DNA of 64,000 nt, from the NCBI RefSeq assembly GCF_000377625.1, contig NZ_KB898326.1, forward strand, positions 186,001 through 250,000. Direction: 5' to 3'. Position numbers and translations under genes: made by a program. Below the pieces are notes generated by a model. It was not told the origin of the DNA and ran no database searches. It saw only the letters and a list, made by a program, of their open reading frames with translations. This DNA comes from Prevotella veroralis DSM 19559 = JCM 6290. GTDB taxonomy: Bacteria > Bacteroidota > Bacteroidia > Bacteroidales > Bacteroidaceae. Positions 36,316 to 45,013 of the stretch are shown here, in pieces; the first letter of the stretch is position 1; the number at the start of each line of letters is the position of its first letter.

Positions 36316-36405
36316 AATTCAAAATTCAAAGTTCACAATTCAAAATGATGATTACTTCGAGTGGATGAGTGGATAAGTTGACGGGTAAACAAGTTATTTG
36401 TTCAG
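36316..36405. repeat. Module E, inverted copy
   Basis: Read on the minus strand it carries CTTGTTTACCCGTCAACTTA, ACTCGAAGTAATCATCATTT and TGAATTGTGAACTTTGAATT, the same order as 23551-23640. Confidence 0.65.
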
Positions 36406-36477
36406 TTGTATATAGTACCCAGAAGTAGAACAGATGTTCAGCCTGATCCTACTTTGTGGTACTTTCTTCATTATAAC

Positions 36478-36680
36478 GGGGGCGTTTCCTTGCCATGAAG
36501 AAAGCCTCTCTTTGATACAAAGAAAGCCTCTCTTTGATACAAAGGAACGCCCTCCTTAGATGGAAAAGATACAAACCAGTAGGGACAGATGCCTTCGTCT
36601 GTCCGATAAACAGATGTCTGCTTGTTAACTAATCGGGGTAAATGGGCGGACAGACGAGGGCGTCTGTCCCTACTTTGTGG
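36478..36680. repeat. Modules A and B between divergent genes
   Basis: Module A at 36478-36559 includes a short internal duplication (AAAGCCTCTCTTTGATACAA twice). Module B at 36577-36680 is 104 bp, with ends CAGTAGGGACAGATGCCTTC and GAGGGCGTCTGTCCCTACTT. The A-then-B order matches 1304-1557, 23246-23490 and 50408-50680. A decayed B end (CCTACTTTGTGGTAC) lies just before, at 36448. Confidence 0.7.
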
Positions 36681-36695
36681 TACCTTTCCCAAAAG

Positions 36696-36783
36696 AATTA
36701 ATAACTTGTTTACTTGTCCACTCGTATATTCGTCCACTCTACCTAACCACAATTTTGAATTGTGAACTTTGAATTGTGAATTA
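36696..36783. repeat. Module E, direct copy
   Basis: Contains AACTTGTTTACTTGTCCACT and AATTTTGAATTGTGAACTTT. Together with 36316-36405 it forms an inverted pair bracketing modules A and B. Confidence 0.65.
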
Positions 36784-36802
36784 TAAGCAGAGCCTTCTGT
36801 CC

Positions 36803-36904
36803 CTACTTCAAAATTCCATCAAGGGCGAGATAGATGTCAGATTCCTTTTCGTAAGGAATCATTTTGAAGTAAGCAGAACCTGCAAAATAATTTTTCTTAT
36901 TCAT
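36803..36904 (-). CDS. Possible 33-residue small protein
   Basis: ATG at 36904 to TAG at 36803, encoding MNKKNYFAGSAYFKMIPYEK and a further 13 residues. A perfect -7 box lies 50 bases upstream, which is the main support. No family is recognised. Its stop lies just before TCTGTCCCTACTT-type repeat DNA, so it could also be the remaining start of a longer gene cut by the repeat. Confidence 0.4.
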   Translation of the reverse strand: MNKKNYFAGSAYFKMIPYEKESDIYLALDGILK

Positions 36905-36953
36905 TGTTTCCTATTATGTTAAGTTCCAATCGGACAATCAGAATTGCCTTTTA

Positions 36954-36961
36954 CAAAGATA
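36954..36961 (-). promoter_or_regulatory. -7 box of the 33-residue ORF
   Basis: TATCTTTG on the minus strand, a perfect TAnnTTTG. Confidence 0.5.
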
Positions 36962-37079
36962 ATACATTTGTGTAAAATATTAATAACATCTTCCTTTCGT
37001 GTGCTACTAATTCCTATATCTTTTGGAATATATCAGTGAGAAAAAGAGGAGCGAGTGCTTGTTTTATCTGTTTTTTTTA

Positions 37080-37087
37080 TATCTTTG
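37080..37087 (+). promoter_or_regulatory. -7 box of the 37124 gene
   Basis: TATCTTTG followed by G, 37 bases before ATG 37124. Confidence 0.55.
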
Positions 37088-37123
37088 GCGCATAGATAGT
37101 GGTACCCTAAATGTCAAATAGAG

Positions 37124-37870
37124 ATGAGATATAAGCTATTAATGTTCCTTTTGATGCTAACAAGCAACTGTCTGGCATTAGTATTCCAGCCTGATACATT
37201 AGCAATAGATAATGGTAAATCACAGAAAACATTAGATGAATATGGTTATGATATGACTGCTGACACCGTTGCTAATTATTTGAATAAACCTATTCAGCAT
37301 CTTATGACCTTTCAAAATGACACCATACAACTAAGAATCTCCGCCTCCAAACACTACAAGGGCTATTATCAATGGAGAAGTTTTACGATTTCTAACTTTT
37401 ATGTGAAGTGTTCGGAAGCTACATTCCAGGGGATGTCTGCTGCGATATTGTCACCAGTCACCATGATAGCAGGTGCTGATAGTAATACAGATTCAGTCTA
37501 TACCGACCGCCTACTTATCATTGAATACAAAGGGAAGAGATGGGTATATGCTAATGTTATCCGTAACACTGAGTGTGAAGACTCGTTCGGTTTTGAAGAT
37601 TTAAGAGCAGGAGAAGAAGGATTAGAATTAAGCTATATGGCAGGACAAGGGTATAAGTACTATTACAATATACTCATCGCAATGTCTTTTGGTCAGCCCT
37701 GTTTAATGAACTTGGATGTAGAAGAACACAATTCAACTGCACAATATCAAGCCACTCATCAGTATGATTTTACAGCTTCGGATGAGGCTGACTGCTATCC
37801 TCTTTACTCTTATCGACGACACTTCCCAATGTTACTTCGTGGTGGAAATTATGATTCTTTCGTCAGATAA
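37124..37870 (+). CDS. Secreted protein of unknown function
   Basis: 248 residues with a signal peptide (MRYKLLMFLLMLTSNCLA). The mature protein is rich in aromatic residues and predicted strands (YKGYYQWRSFTISNFYVKCS, LLIIEYKGKRWVYANVIR), with three cysteines. No family is recognised. It has its own promoter and converges with the broken small gene at 37880. Confidence 0.7.
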   Translation: MRYKLLMFLLMLTSNCLALVFQPDTLAIDNGKSQKTLDEYGYDMTADTVANYLNKPIQHLMTFQNDTIQLRISASKHYKGYYQWRSFTISNFYVKCSEATFQGMSAAILSPVTMIAGADSNTDSVYTDRLLIIEYKGKRWVYANVIRNTECEDSFGFEDLRAGEEGLELSYMAGQGYKYYYNILIAMSFGQPCLMNLDVEEHNSTAQYQATHQYDFTASDEADCYPLYSYRRHFPMLLRGGNYDSFVR

Positions 37871-37879
37871 GGATAATTA

Positions 37880-38111
37880 TTACTTATCTGTGGCACATTC
37901 TTTTATCAGTAAACACTCTATGGCTTCCCTGTTAATCTTACTTCCCATTGATAGATCGAATAAAGAAGTAACGCTTCTTTTTATAGTCTCCTGCAACTTT
38001 CAATATCTGTGCTGGATATCGGTCTACTATATATGCACTAACCAAGATAGGCTCTTGCGCATATAGAGTAGAAGTGAAGAATAATAAAAAGAAGGTTATG
38101 ACTTTATACAT
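37880..38111 (-). pseudogene. Small secreted protein, frameshifted at an A-run
   Basis: ATG at 38111 gives a signal peptide (MYKVITFFLLFFTSTLYAQ) and EPILVSAYIVDRYPAQILKV, with a stop at 37938 after 57 codons. If one A is removed from the five-A run at 37978-37982, the frame continues as RSVTSLFDLSMGSKINREAI to TAA at 37880, for 76 residues in all. The shifted part reads more like protein than the short tail. It is either a recent frameshift or a slippage switch. It lies 60 bases after the lipoprotein gene at 38172 on the same strand. Family unknown. Confidence 0.5.
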
Positions 38112-38171
38112 GCAGGCAACCTTTTCCTTGTTCTATATCCATAGGTAATACCCCAGAAAACTCTTCTCTGT

Positions 38172-38999
38172 TTACCAAGTAAATGTATTTGTCCAGTTAG
38201 GAGCATGACTTCTAACCATGGAAGTAGGATAACCAGAGGCGTTCAAATGCCATGCGAAACTCTCTTCCTCCCCTTCGTTACCGACTAATCGAACAGGTAG
38301 ATGTTTCGTTGCTTTACCTAATAAGCCTGCGAAATAGGCATATTGCATCTCGTCCATATCGATCCCCAATGTGGTGTCAAACAGCATAATGCACCCTTTG
38401 TTTACGATAGGTGATGGGACAGACTGCGAAGTATAATAAACCTTGTGAGTCTTATTTCGGGTTCCATTGACAGCCTTCTCTGTTGTAGACACAATGTTCC
38501 CCGGCTCATATTTGATCGTTGTTCTTTCGTTTCCTTCCGAACGGAACATAGTCAGCAGTTGCCCATTATTGTTATAGGTGAAGTCCCATGTCTCTTTTTG
38601 TGATAAATCATCTCGATGATATTCGGTTTCGTCGCAATGTTTTACAAAGCCTTCCTTGTTAAGGAAAAGATAGAGTATTAGCTGTTCTTCTTTACTCTCC
38701 AACGTCATAACGACATTAGGTGTATTAGCATTGTTAGACGTCGATTCCATATATTCAAAGGTGATTTTCTCATCACCATTATTAGCTTGAATGGCTGAAA
38801 CCTGCCCCTTGACATTCTTGAGAATATTATATTCACCATAACTAAGTGGCACCCCTCCTGTAAATACATTCAGAGGATTTACCTCCGTTGGAGTAGTCGG
38901 TTTATCTGGTTCTATGGTCTTATTGTCATTTCCGCAGGAGATTAACGCACTGCAACCTAATGTTATTACAAAGAGAACTAAGCGAATTGATTTCTTCAT
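38172..38999 (-). CDS. Lipoprotein, possibly DUF4595-like
   Basis: 275 residues. Lipoprotein signal with SALISC (Cys22), a Pro/Thr-rich linker (EPDKPTTPTEVNPLN) and a strand-rich body with repeated short sheets (WDFTYNNNGQLLTMFRSEGN, TTIKYEPGNIV). The layout resembles the DUF4595 beta-repeat lipoproteins of Bacteroidetes, but I am not certain. It has its own -7 box; the broken small secreted gene follows downstream. Surface or periplasmic role unknown. Confidence 0.65.
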   Translation of the reverse strand: MKKSIRLVLFVITLGCSALISCGNDNKTIEPDKPTTPTEVNPLNVFTGGVPLSYGEYNILKNVKGQVSAIQANNGDEKITFEYMESTSNNANTPNVVMTLESKEEQLILYLFLNKEGFVKHCDETEYHRDDLSQKETWDFTYNNNGQLLTMFRSEGNERTTIKYEPGNIVSTTEKAVNGTRNKTHKVYYTSQSVPSPIVNKGCIMLFDTTLGIDMDEMQYAYFAGLLGKATKHLPVRLVGNEGEEESFAWHLNASGYPTSMVRSHAPNWTNTFTW

Positions 39000-39039
39000 T
39001 AATTAGTCTTTTATGTTACTATCATTGTCTATTAGTTTG

Positions 39040-39047
39040 CAAAGATA
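39040..39047 (-). promoter_or_regulatory. -7 box of the 38172 lipoprotein gene
   Basis: TATCTTTG on the minus strand, about 41 bases before ATG 38999. Confidence 0.55.
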
Positions 39048-39211
39048 CTGAAAATAATTGAAGTTCTTATGTTTGAGGATGAAATTAGTTGATAATGGTT
39101 GAGACGGAATCAAAGGATAATGAAGCTATTAAACGGGGTTATTTCTTATTTTTCAGGTGCTGGTATGACTGACAAATTATAGGTGAAATATAGAAATGAT
39201 ATAAGCTGTTT

Positions 39212-39421
39212 TGTAATAAAATACTGCTAATTGGAGTACTCATTTTGGCGTTTTTTTCAGCAAGCTGTGCCCTTCTCTGTAAATACACGAATTATGGAGG
39301 AAGAAAAGACGGTTGCTGTAAGAGATTGATAGATAATGAGTTGTGCGTAATGGAGCTATCTTCCGATAGAGAATTGTGTACAAATTCTGTCAAAATAAGC
39401 CTATTTTTATATAGGAAGTAG
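39212..39421 (+). pseudogene. Lipoprotein-like ORF without a usable start codon
   Basis: A frame of 69 codons (39212-39421) begins TGT AAT AAA and reads NKILLIGVLILAFFSASC, a typical lipoprotein signal with its cysteine. A cysteine-rich tail follows (ALLCKYTNYGGRKDGCCKRL ... ELCVMELSSDRELC). Upstream the frame closes at TGA 39197 with no ATG, GTG or TTG in between; TGT stands where ATG would be expected. It probably represents a decayed small lipoprotein gene. Its end runs into the 22-bp array. 39060-39200 holds nothing else recognisable. Confidence 0.4.
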
Positions 39422-39544
39422 GTACTTTCTGCTTAAAACGGAGGTACCTTTTGCCTAAAACGATAGTACCTTTTCATCAAAACGATAGTACCTTTTCACT
39501 AAAACGATAGTACTTTTTTCTAAAAAGGTAGTATTCTTCTTGAT
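39413..39544 (+). repeat. 22-bp tandem array
   Basis: Units of the type AAAACGATAGTACCTTTTCA begin at 39435, 39457, 39479, 39501 and 39523, an exact 22-base period, with a diverged unit before at about 39413. The core [AG]GTACCTTTT is kept in most units. 22 bases is about two helix turns, so the cores face the same side of the DNA. There are no unique spacers, so this is not a CRISPR array. A promoter follows at 39552. Confidence 0.85.
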
Positions 39545-39551
39545 TTCACGT

Positions 39552-39559
39552 TATATTTG
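39552..39559 (+). promoter_or_regulatory. -7 box directly behind the 22-bp array
   Basis: TATATTTG followed by T, a perfect TAnnTTTG starting eight bases after the array. The array therefore covers the region where an activator or repressor would bind. Confidence 0.5.
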
Positions 39560-39577
39560 TCTTAAAGTAAGTCTATA

Positions 39578-39691
39578 ATGAGAAAATGGATTATAAAGTA
39601 TATTTCACATAGAAGGAATAAGTTTTATTCAATTCTATGGGATATAAATTGTCATTTTGATAGTCTCTACCTCCTCTCTAATCATTTATAA
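39578..39691 (+). CDS. Possible 37-residue small protein behind the array
   Basis: ATG at 39578, about 19 bases after the -7 box, to TAA at 39691. It encodes a basic start (MRKWIIKYISHRRNKFYSIL) and 17 further residues (WDINCHFDSLYLLSNHL). No family is recognised. The only support is its position behind the promoter and array; the transcript might instead be a leader RNA for susC at 39937. Confidence 0.3.
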   Translation: MRKWIIKYISHRRNKFYSILWDINCHFDSLYLLSNHL

Positions 39692-39782
39692 TTATTGTTT
39701 CAGCTTGTTCTTTCCTTTCATATATAAGGTTATAAATGAAAAAAAACTGCATACATTTACTTGATAAGTGAAAATATATGTT

Positions 39783-39790
39783 TATATTTG
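39783..39790 (+). promoter_or_regulatory. Promoter of the susCD-FAS1-M16 operon
   Basis: -7 box TATATTTG followed by C, with CTTG at -33 (TTG 39761-39763, 19-base spacer). The leader to ATG 39937 is about 140 bases, long enough for post-transcriptional control, but no riboswitch is recognised. Confidence 0.65.
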
Positions 39791-39936
39791 CAGGTCATTT
39801 GTTTTGGAATCTTTCTAATGGGTATTCTCTAACGATGATAAGTAGGCGGACTGGAGTTATTATTTTATATTGAAGTAAAGTATTCGACCTTGCCTGATTT
39901 AGATATCATAATTTAGTAAAACAATAAAACGATTCA

Positions 39937-42900
39937 ATGAAGTATCACCAACACATGTCAGGAATACGGAAGAAATTGCCTTCTTTGCTATTCCTTGCTA
40001 CCTTCTTCTTGATGATTTCGTGGACTTCTCCAGCCTTCTCACAGGTGGTTGGCAAGAAGTTCTCTATTTCTTTTAAGGATAAAGGGGTAGCGGAAATCTT
40101 AGACTTTATCGCTACGAAGGGCGATTATAAGATTAATTACACGGATGATGTACGGAACGACTCATTGCTGTTGACCATTTCTTTTGATGAGGTTGATGAG
40201 TTGGGAGCCGTTCAAAGTCTGCTTTCCCACACTCCTTTCACTTATAATGTGAGTGAGAAGGACATCAATGTCTTTAAGATGAAGAACGCCACTCAGGGAC
40301 AGTTCACATTGAGTGGTACGGTGAAAGACAAGGATGGGGCGGGGATTCCATTCGCCACTGTGCAGATTAAAGGAACGTCACAGGGCGTTATTGCCGATAT
40401 TGATGGCAATTTCTCAATGCCTGTAGAGAAGGAGGAGGGCATGATTAGCTTCTCCAGTGTGGGATATGAGAGTAAGAACTTGAAGTATCACGCTGGTAAA
40501 CCAATGAATGTTGTTTTGCCTTCTTCGGCCTATACGATGGGCGAGGTGACAGTGGTTGCTTATGGTAAGCGTAACACGCGTGAGCAAGTGGGTGCGATAA
40601 CCTCTGTGAAGGTGGAAGACTTGCAGAAAGCTCCGACAGCCAGCCTTGAGAACCTTTTGCAAGGTCGTATGGCGGGTGTTGATGTTACCAACCTTTCCGG
40701 TTCGCCAGGCGGTGGTGGCTCTCGAATAACGATTCGTGGCTTTAGTTCTTTGAATCAACAAGGAGTGAATGATGGTAGTCCGTTATTCGTTATCGATGGT
40801 GTTCCTGTCAATAGTACAGGTAATGCGAATACGGGGGGTATCAATCCTTTGTCAGCCCTCGACCCCTCAAGTATCGAGTCAGTACAGGTGTTGAAGGATG
40901 CAGCTTCGGCTTCCCTCTATGGTTCGCGTGCTGGTAATGGTGTGATTCTGATTACTACAAAGAAAGGAAAGTCAGGGCGTACAGAGGTAAGCGTGAATGT
41001 TTCTCAGTCGCTTTCTTGGTTGCCACGCACACCATTACAGACGCTTGGTAAGGGGGAGCGCGATATTGCTTTGATGTTGGCAAAGAACCAACGTACATCT
41101 CATTATGACTATACAACCGACCGACTGATTAATCCGGGATCTTACAAAGACTCCTATGGTTGGGATGCAGAATACGATGGTTCGTATGACTACTTATGGC
41201 GCAATGGTCAGGTGCTCAATAGCGATCGCAGTTTACCAGCTATAGCTCAAGACTCATTGAACACCTTTTATAATAATAGAACAAACTGGTGGAAATATGC
41301 CTTCCGTTTAGGTCGTGTGACCAAAGCCGACCTTCAGTTGGCAGGTGGAACCGATAACCTCCGTTATATGGTGAATGGTGGTGTCTATGACGAAACTGGT
41401 ATCATGATTAGTTCCAACTTCCGTCGTTATAGCTTGTTGAGTAATCTTGACTTCAATCTCTCCACCAAGTTGAGTGCCTTCACACGTATTAATCTCTCTT
41501 ATGCAACCCAACAGGCAGGCTCCGATGCGGGGCGTGCTCAAGGATTGACCTTCGATCCGAAGCGCACCTCAACATTGCTTCCTGGTAAGGGAAGTACGGC
41601 AGAGCGTGTGGCATTAAGGCAGTTACGGGATATTGATAAACAGAACTCTAACTATAATGTTCGATTGAGTTTAGGTTTCAATTACAATATTCTTAAGAAC
41701 TTGAAGTTCTCTTCAACTTATTCTCTCGACCATTATTTCACACGTGTCTACAGCTTTACGCCAGACTATCTGACTTATGACCTCAAGTCGGCGATACAGG
41801 CTGCAAACATTGCAATGACCAATATTCAGACAGAGAATATATTGACTTACAACCTCCTTCTCCCACATGATCAAAAGTTGGAGTTGATGGCAGGTATGAC
41901 TTATAACTACGAACTCTTGCAGAACTTGAATGGTACTGCAAAGGGTGGTCCAACCAATTCTATTAAGTATGCAGGCGAAGGATGGCCTTCACTCTTCAAT
42001 GATAATGGAACGATAAGAGCCGCTCAGAGTTTCAGAACTGATAAACAGGAACAAGCCATGATGAGCTTCTTGGGACGTGCAGCCTATAGCTATAAGAAAC
42101 GTTACATGGCGGAATTGTCCATTCGTTCCGATGGGTCAAGTGTATTCGGAAAGGACGTTCGTTGGGGTACATTCCCATCGGTAGGTCTAGGCTGGGCATT
42201 CAGTGAGGAACGCTTTATGAAGAAGCTTTGGTGGTTGAGCTTTGGTAAGATTCGCGCCTCATGGGGTAAGTCCGGACAGAAGTTCCAAGAGCCTTACTTA
42301 GCCTTAGGTATTATGTCAGAAAGTAATGTCTATAACGGTTCTCTCGGATTGATACCACAAGACATGGCGAATCCAAAGTTGACTTGGGAAGAGAGTGATC
42401 AGTATGACCTTGGTCTCGATCTTCAGATGTTAGATTATCGTTTGAAGCTCAAGCTCGATTATTATTATAAGTATTCTAGCAAACTCTTGATGCAGTCTTA
42501 CCTCCCTGGTAACGTCTTCCTTGCATCTCGCATGTGGGATAATGCCTCTGCAATCTCTAATGAGGGAATTGAGTTTGAAGCCTCTTATGATGTCATCCGC
42601 AATAAGAAGTGGAACTGGACGGTGGGCTTCAATCTCTCACACAACCGCAACATGTTGCGTAAAACCTATAATGGAGAAGACTTGAACGATAAGGTTCTTG
42701 GTCGTCCAGTCTATGGTATTTATACTTATAAGGATGAGGGAATTGTACAGCGTGAAGAGGATATTCCAATGTATCGTAACGCCACGGGTAAGTTGATGCC
42801 ATTGTATTTCCAATCAGCAAATAACCCTTTGCGTGTAGGTGGAAGGAAGATTAAAGACCAGAACTATGATGGTGTCATTGATGATAAAGACCTCTATTAT

Positions 42901-43422
42901 GCTGGTAGCACACTCCCTGCTGCTTATGGTGGTATCAATAGTCACTTGGAATGGAACGGCTTTAGTCTCGACTTACTCTTCAGTTACACCCTTGGTCGCA
43001 AGGTAATGAACATGGTCAAGAACAGTGCCTTTAGCTTCACAAAGGAGTTTGGGGTTGTCATGAATAAGTTTAATATTCACGACTTCTGGACCACCAACAA
43101 CCGTAATGCGAAATATCCTTCTTTGGAGTTCGCAGACAAGGATTACATTGGACAATTTGATGGTAACGTTGATTCAAACATAGAGACTATCAGCTTCTTA
43201 CGCCTTAAGCAACTTGTACTGGGGTATAAGTTCCCACAGAACTGGTTGAAGAAGACCTTTATAAAAGAGGCTAATCTCTACCTTAGTGGAGAGAACCTCT
43301 TCCTCTTAACTAACTATTCAGGAGTAGATCCTGAAGTGATAGATCCTTATACAGGAAAGGACGATGGACGTGAATATCCATTGAACAGAAAGGTTACTTT
43401 AGGCATTAATTTAAAATTCTAA
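39937..43422 (+). CDS. SusC/RagA-family TonB-dependent transporter with STN domain
   Basis: 1161 residues. After the signal peptide (cut near AFSQ) a secretin/TonB short N-terminal (STN) domain covers about residues 40-103 (KFSISFKDKGVAEILDFIAT). A CarboxypepD_reg domain (FTLSGTVKDKDGAGIPFATV) follows, then the plug (GEVTVVAYGKRNTREQVGAI) and the barrel ending in LNRKVTLGINLKF. STN domains usually signal to a FecR-type anti-sigma factor, but no fecI/fecR pair lies in this window. First gene of a six-gene operon with a 5-base gap to susD. Confidence 0.94.
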   Translation: MKYHQHMSGIRKKLPSLLFLATFFLMISWTSPAFSQVVGKKFSISFKDKGVAEILDFIATKGDYKINYTDDVRNDSLLLTISFDEVDELGAVQSLLSHTPFTYNVSEKDINVFKMKNATQGQFTLSGTVKDKDGAGIPFATVQIKGTSQGVIADIDGNFSMPVEKEEGMISFSSVGYESKNLKYHAGKPMNVVLPSSAYTMGEVTVVAYGKRNTREQVGAITSVKVEDLQKAPTASLENLLQGRMAGVDVTNLSGSPGGGGSRITIRGFSSLNQQGVNDGSPLFVIDGVPVNSTGNANTGGINPLSALDPSSIESVQVLKDAASASLYGSRAGNGVILITTKKGKSGRTEVSVNVSQSLSWLPRTPLQTLGKGERDIALMLAKNQRTSHYDYTTDRLINPGSYKDSYGWDAEYDGSYDYLWRNGQVLNSDRSLPAIAQDSLNTFYNNRTNWWKYAFRLGRVTKADLQLAGGTDNLRYMVNGGVYDETGIMISSNFRRYSLLSNLDFNLSTKLSAFTRINLSYATQQAGSDAGRAQGLTFDPKRTSTLLPGKGSTAERVALRQLRDIDKQNSNYNVRLSLGFNYNILKNLKFSSTYSLDHYFTRVYSFTPDYLTYDLKSAIQAANIAMTNIQTENILTYNLLLPHDQKLELMAGMTYNYELLQNLNGTAKGGPTNSIKYAGEGWPSLFNDNGTIRAAQSFRTDKQEQAMMSFLGRAAYSYKKRYMAELSIRSDGSSVFGKDVRWGTFPSVGLGWAFSEERFMKKLWWLSFGKIRASWGKSGQKFQEPYLALGIMSESNVYNGSLGLIPQDMANPKLTWEESDQYDLGLDLQMLDYRLKLKLDYYYKYSSKLLMQSYLPGNVFLASRMWDNASAISNEGIEFEASYDVIRNKKWNWTVGFNLSHNRNMLRKTYNGEDLNDKVLGRPVYGIYTYKDEGIVQREEDIPMYRNATGKLMPLYFQSANNPLRVGGRKIKDQNYDGVIDDKDLYYAGSTLPAAYGGINSHLEWNGFSLDLLFSYTLGRKVMNMVKNSAFSFTKEFGVVMNKFNIHDFWTTNNRNAKYPSLEFADKDYIGQFDGNVDSNIETISFLRLKQLVLGYKFPQNWLKKTFIKEANLYLSGENLFLLTNYSGVDPEVIDPYTGKDDGREYPLNRKVTLGINLKF

Positions 43423-43427
43423 AGACA

Positions 43428-44978
43428 ATGCGAAAAATCATATTTGGGTCTATTCTTGCATGCTCTCTACTCTCTTCATGTAACCTCAATATCGAGCCAG
43501 AGAATAGTATGACATACGTAAACTCTTTCAACAAAGAGAAGGAGTTGAATGCGACAACGACCTCCATACAATATTACATCAACACAACTATTGGCAGTAA
43601 CTTCGTCTTGTCAATGGCTGGAGTCCTAGCTGATAATGTGCAGTCGAACACTCAGTTGCGCGAATGGAACCCTCGGACGGTTCTTTCAAACGACTATTCT
43701 TGGAAGGGATTGTACGATCTTATCTTTGAATCAAACCTATTGTTAGATAATATCCATCGTACAAAGGACCTCCCAGAAGAGCGTGCAAACTATCACAAGG
43801 GACAAGCCGAATTTGCATTGGGATTGGCATATTTCCTTTTAGCACAGCGTTATGGGGATGCCATTATAACAGAGAACTCTTCTGTTATTAAGGCTTATGA
43901 CCAGTCTTCACAAGCTGATGTTCTCAACACAGCGATTGATCATGCAAAGAAAGCATTAGACCTTTTGCCAACATGGGATAAGTTGAAAGACATTAACGGA
44001 GTGGCTATCACCGAGCGTCAGACAGCCTCTAAGGGTACTGCTGCAACCTTGTTAGCGCAAATCTATGCTTGGAGAGGGAGCATAACAGGGCTTTATCATC
44101 TAAATAACGATGCACAGGCTGACTATCAGAATGCTATCAAGTATGCTTCCGATGTCATAGCTGGTAAGGATGGAGTCTATCGGTTGTGTAGCACGCCAGA
44201 GGAGCTTTGCCAGTATCTTTCCAATGAGAAGAGTCCGAACCCAGAAGCCATCTTTAGCCTCTATTTCGATAAGACGCGTTCAGAGAATGTAGCCTCTCCT
44301 AATGAGATAGCACGTAACTTTGTTAGTTGGCCAGTGAGGAGCGATCAGACCTTAGCCGACCTACCATCAGAGACGCCATGTCAGCTTTATAAGTCTACTG
44401 TTGAGGCTCTCTTCCCTGATGCAACAGACAAGCGTTTGCACGCATTCTTCTATGATTGGGGTACAAGCCATGAGGTTGATGGACAAGAATATGCCATTAT
44501 GTACAAGTTCCGCAAGGCTATCATGGATCCTGACCAGTTCTCGCCAAGTGGTTACAGCTACCGTACCATTGATGCAGACTACGTCTATTGGCGTTTGGCA
44601 GACTTATATCTCTTGCGTGCAGAATGCTATCAGAAGTTGGGTGACGATGCGCATGCTATTGCCGATCTGAACGTTATTCGTGCTCGTGCCGGTGCTCTTC
44701 TCTATCCTTCAACCTATGATACTGAAGGCTTGAAGAAGGCTATCTTCCTTGAGAGAGAGAAAGAGTTTATAGGTGAGAATGATGCTCGTTATGCTGACAT
44801 CATACGCAATGGTTATGTCAAAGAAGAGCTCAATGGTAAGTTCAAACTATTGACCAATCAAGATATACAAGGTGGTGCTCTCTTCTTGCCATTACCTACA
44901 GATGCATGGCAAGATAAGGATGGTCACATCATAAACAACAAGTTGAGACAGAAACCTTATTGGCAGGCTTATAAGTAA
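43428..44978 (+). CDS. SusD/RagB-family surface lipoprotein
   Basis: 516 residues. Lipoprotein signal MRKIIFGSILACSLLSSC (Cys18) followed by NLNIEPENSMTYVNSF. TPR-like helices (FALGLAYFLLAQRYGDAIIT) and the C-terminal motif YWRLADLYLLRAECYQKLGD with LEREKEFIGENDARYADIIR are typical of SusD. It should lid the SusC barrel encoded just upstream and bind its nutrient. The operon partners (peptidase, thioredoxin fold) suggest a peptide ligand, which is inference. Confidence 0.92.
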   Translation: MRKIIFGSILACSLLSSCNLNIEPENSMTYVNSFNKEKELNATTTSIQYYINTTIGSNFVLSMAGVLADNVQSNTQLREWNPRTVLSNDYSWKGLYDLIFESNLLLDNIHRTKDLPEERANYHKGQAEFALGLAYFLLAQRYGDAIITENSSVIKAYDQSSQADVLNTAIDHAKKALDLLPTWDKLKDINGVAITERQTASKGTAATLLAQIYAWRGSITGLYHLNNDAQADYQNAIKYASDVIAGKDGVYRLCSTPEELCQYLSNEKSPNPEAIFSLYFDKTRSENVASPNEIARNFVSWPVRSDQTLADLPSETPCQLYKSTVEALFPDATDKRLHAFFYDWGTSHEVDGQEYAIMYKFRKAIMDPDQFSPSGYSYRTIDADYVYWRLADLYLLRAECYQKLGDDAHAIADLNVIRARAGALLYPSTYDTEGLKKAIFLEREKEFIGENDARYADIIRNGYVKEELNGKFKLLTNQDIQGGALFLPLPTDAWQDKDGHIINNKLRQKPYWQAYK

Positions 44979-45013
44979 ATAGGTTCTATTACGAACTCTA
45001 AAAAGGTTGAATA

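Noticed and set aside
36471..36752. 93-codon minus-strand open frame
   Set aside because: Made of modules A, B and E; its protein repeats phrases seen in frames at 50.4-51.0 kb.
37764..38066. 100-codon plus-strand frame after the 37124 gene
   Set aside because: It overlaps the real gene in another frame and lies opposite the signal-peptide-bearing small gene at 37880-38111.
39413..39544. Possible CRISPR array
   Set aside because: The 22-base units are contiguous with no unique spacers and no cas genes are present.
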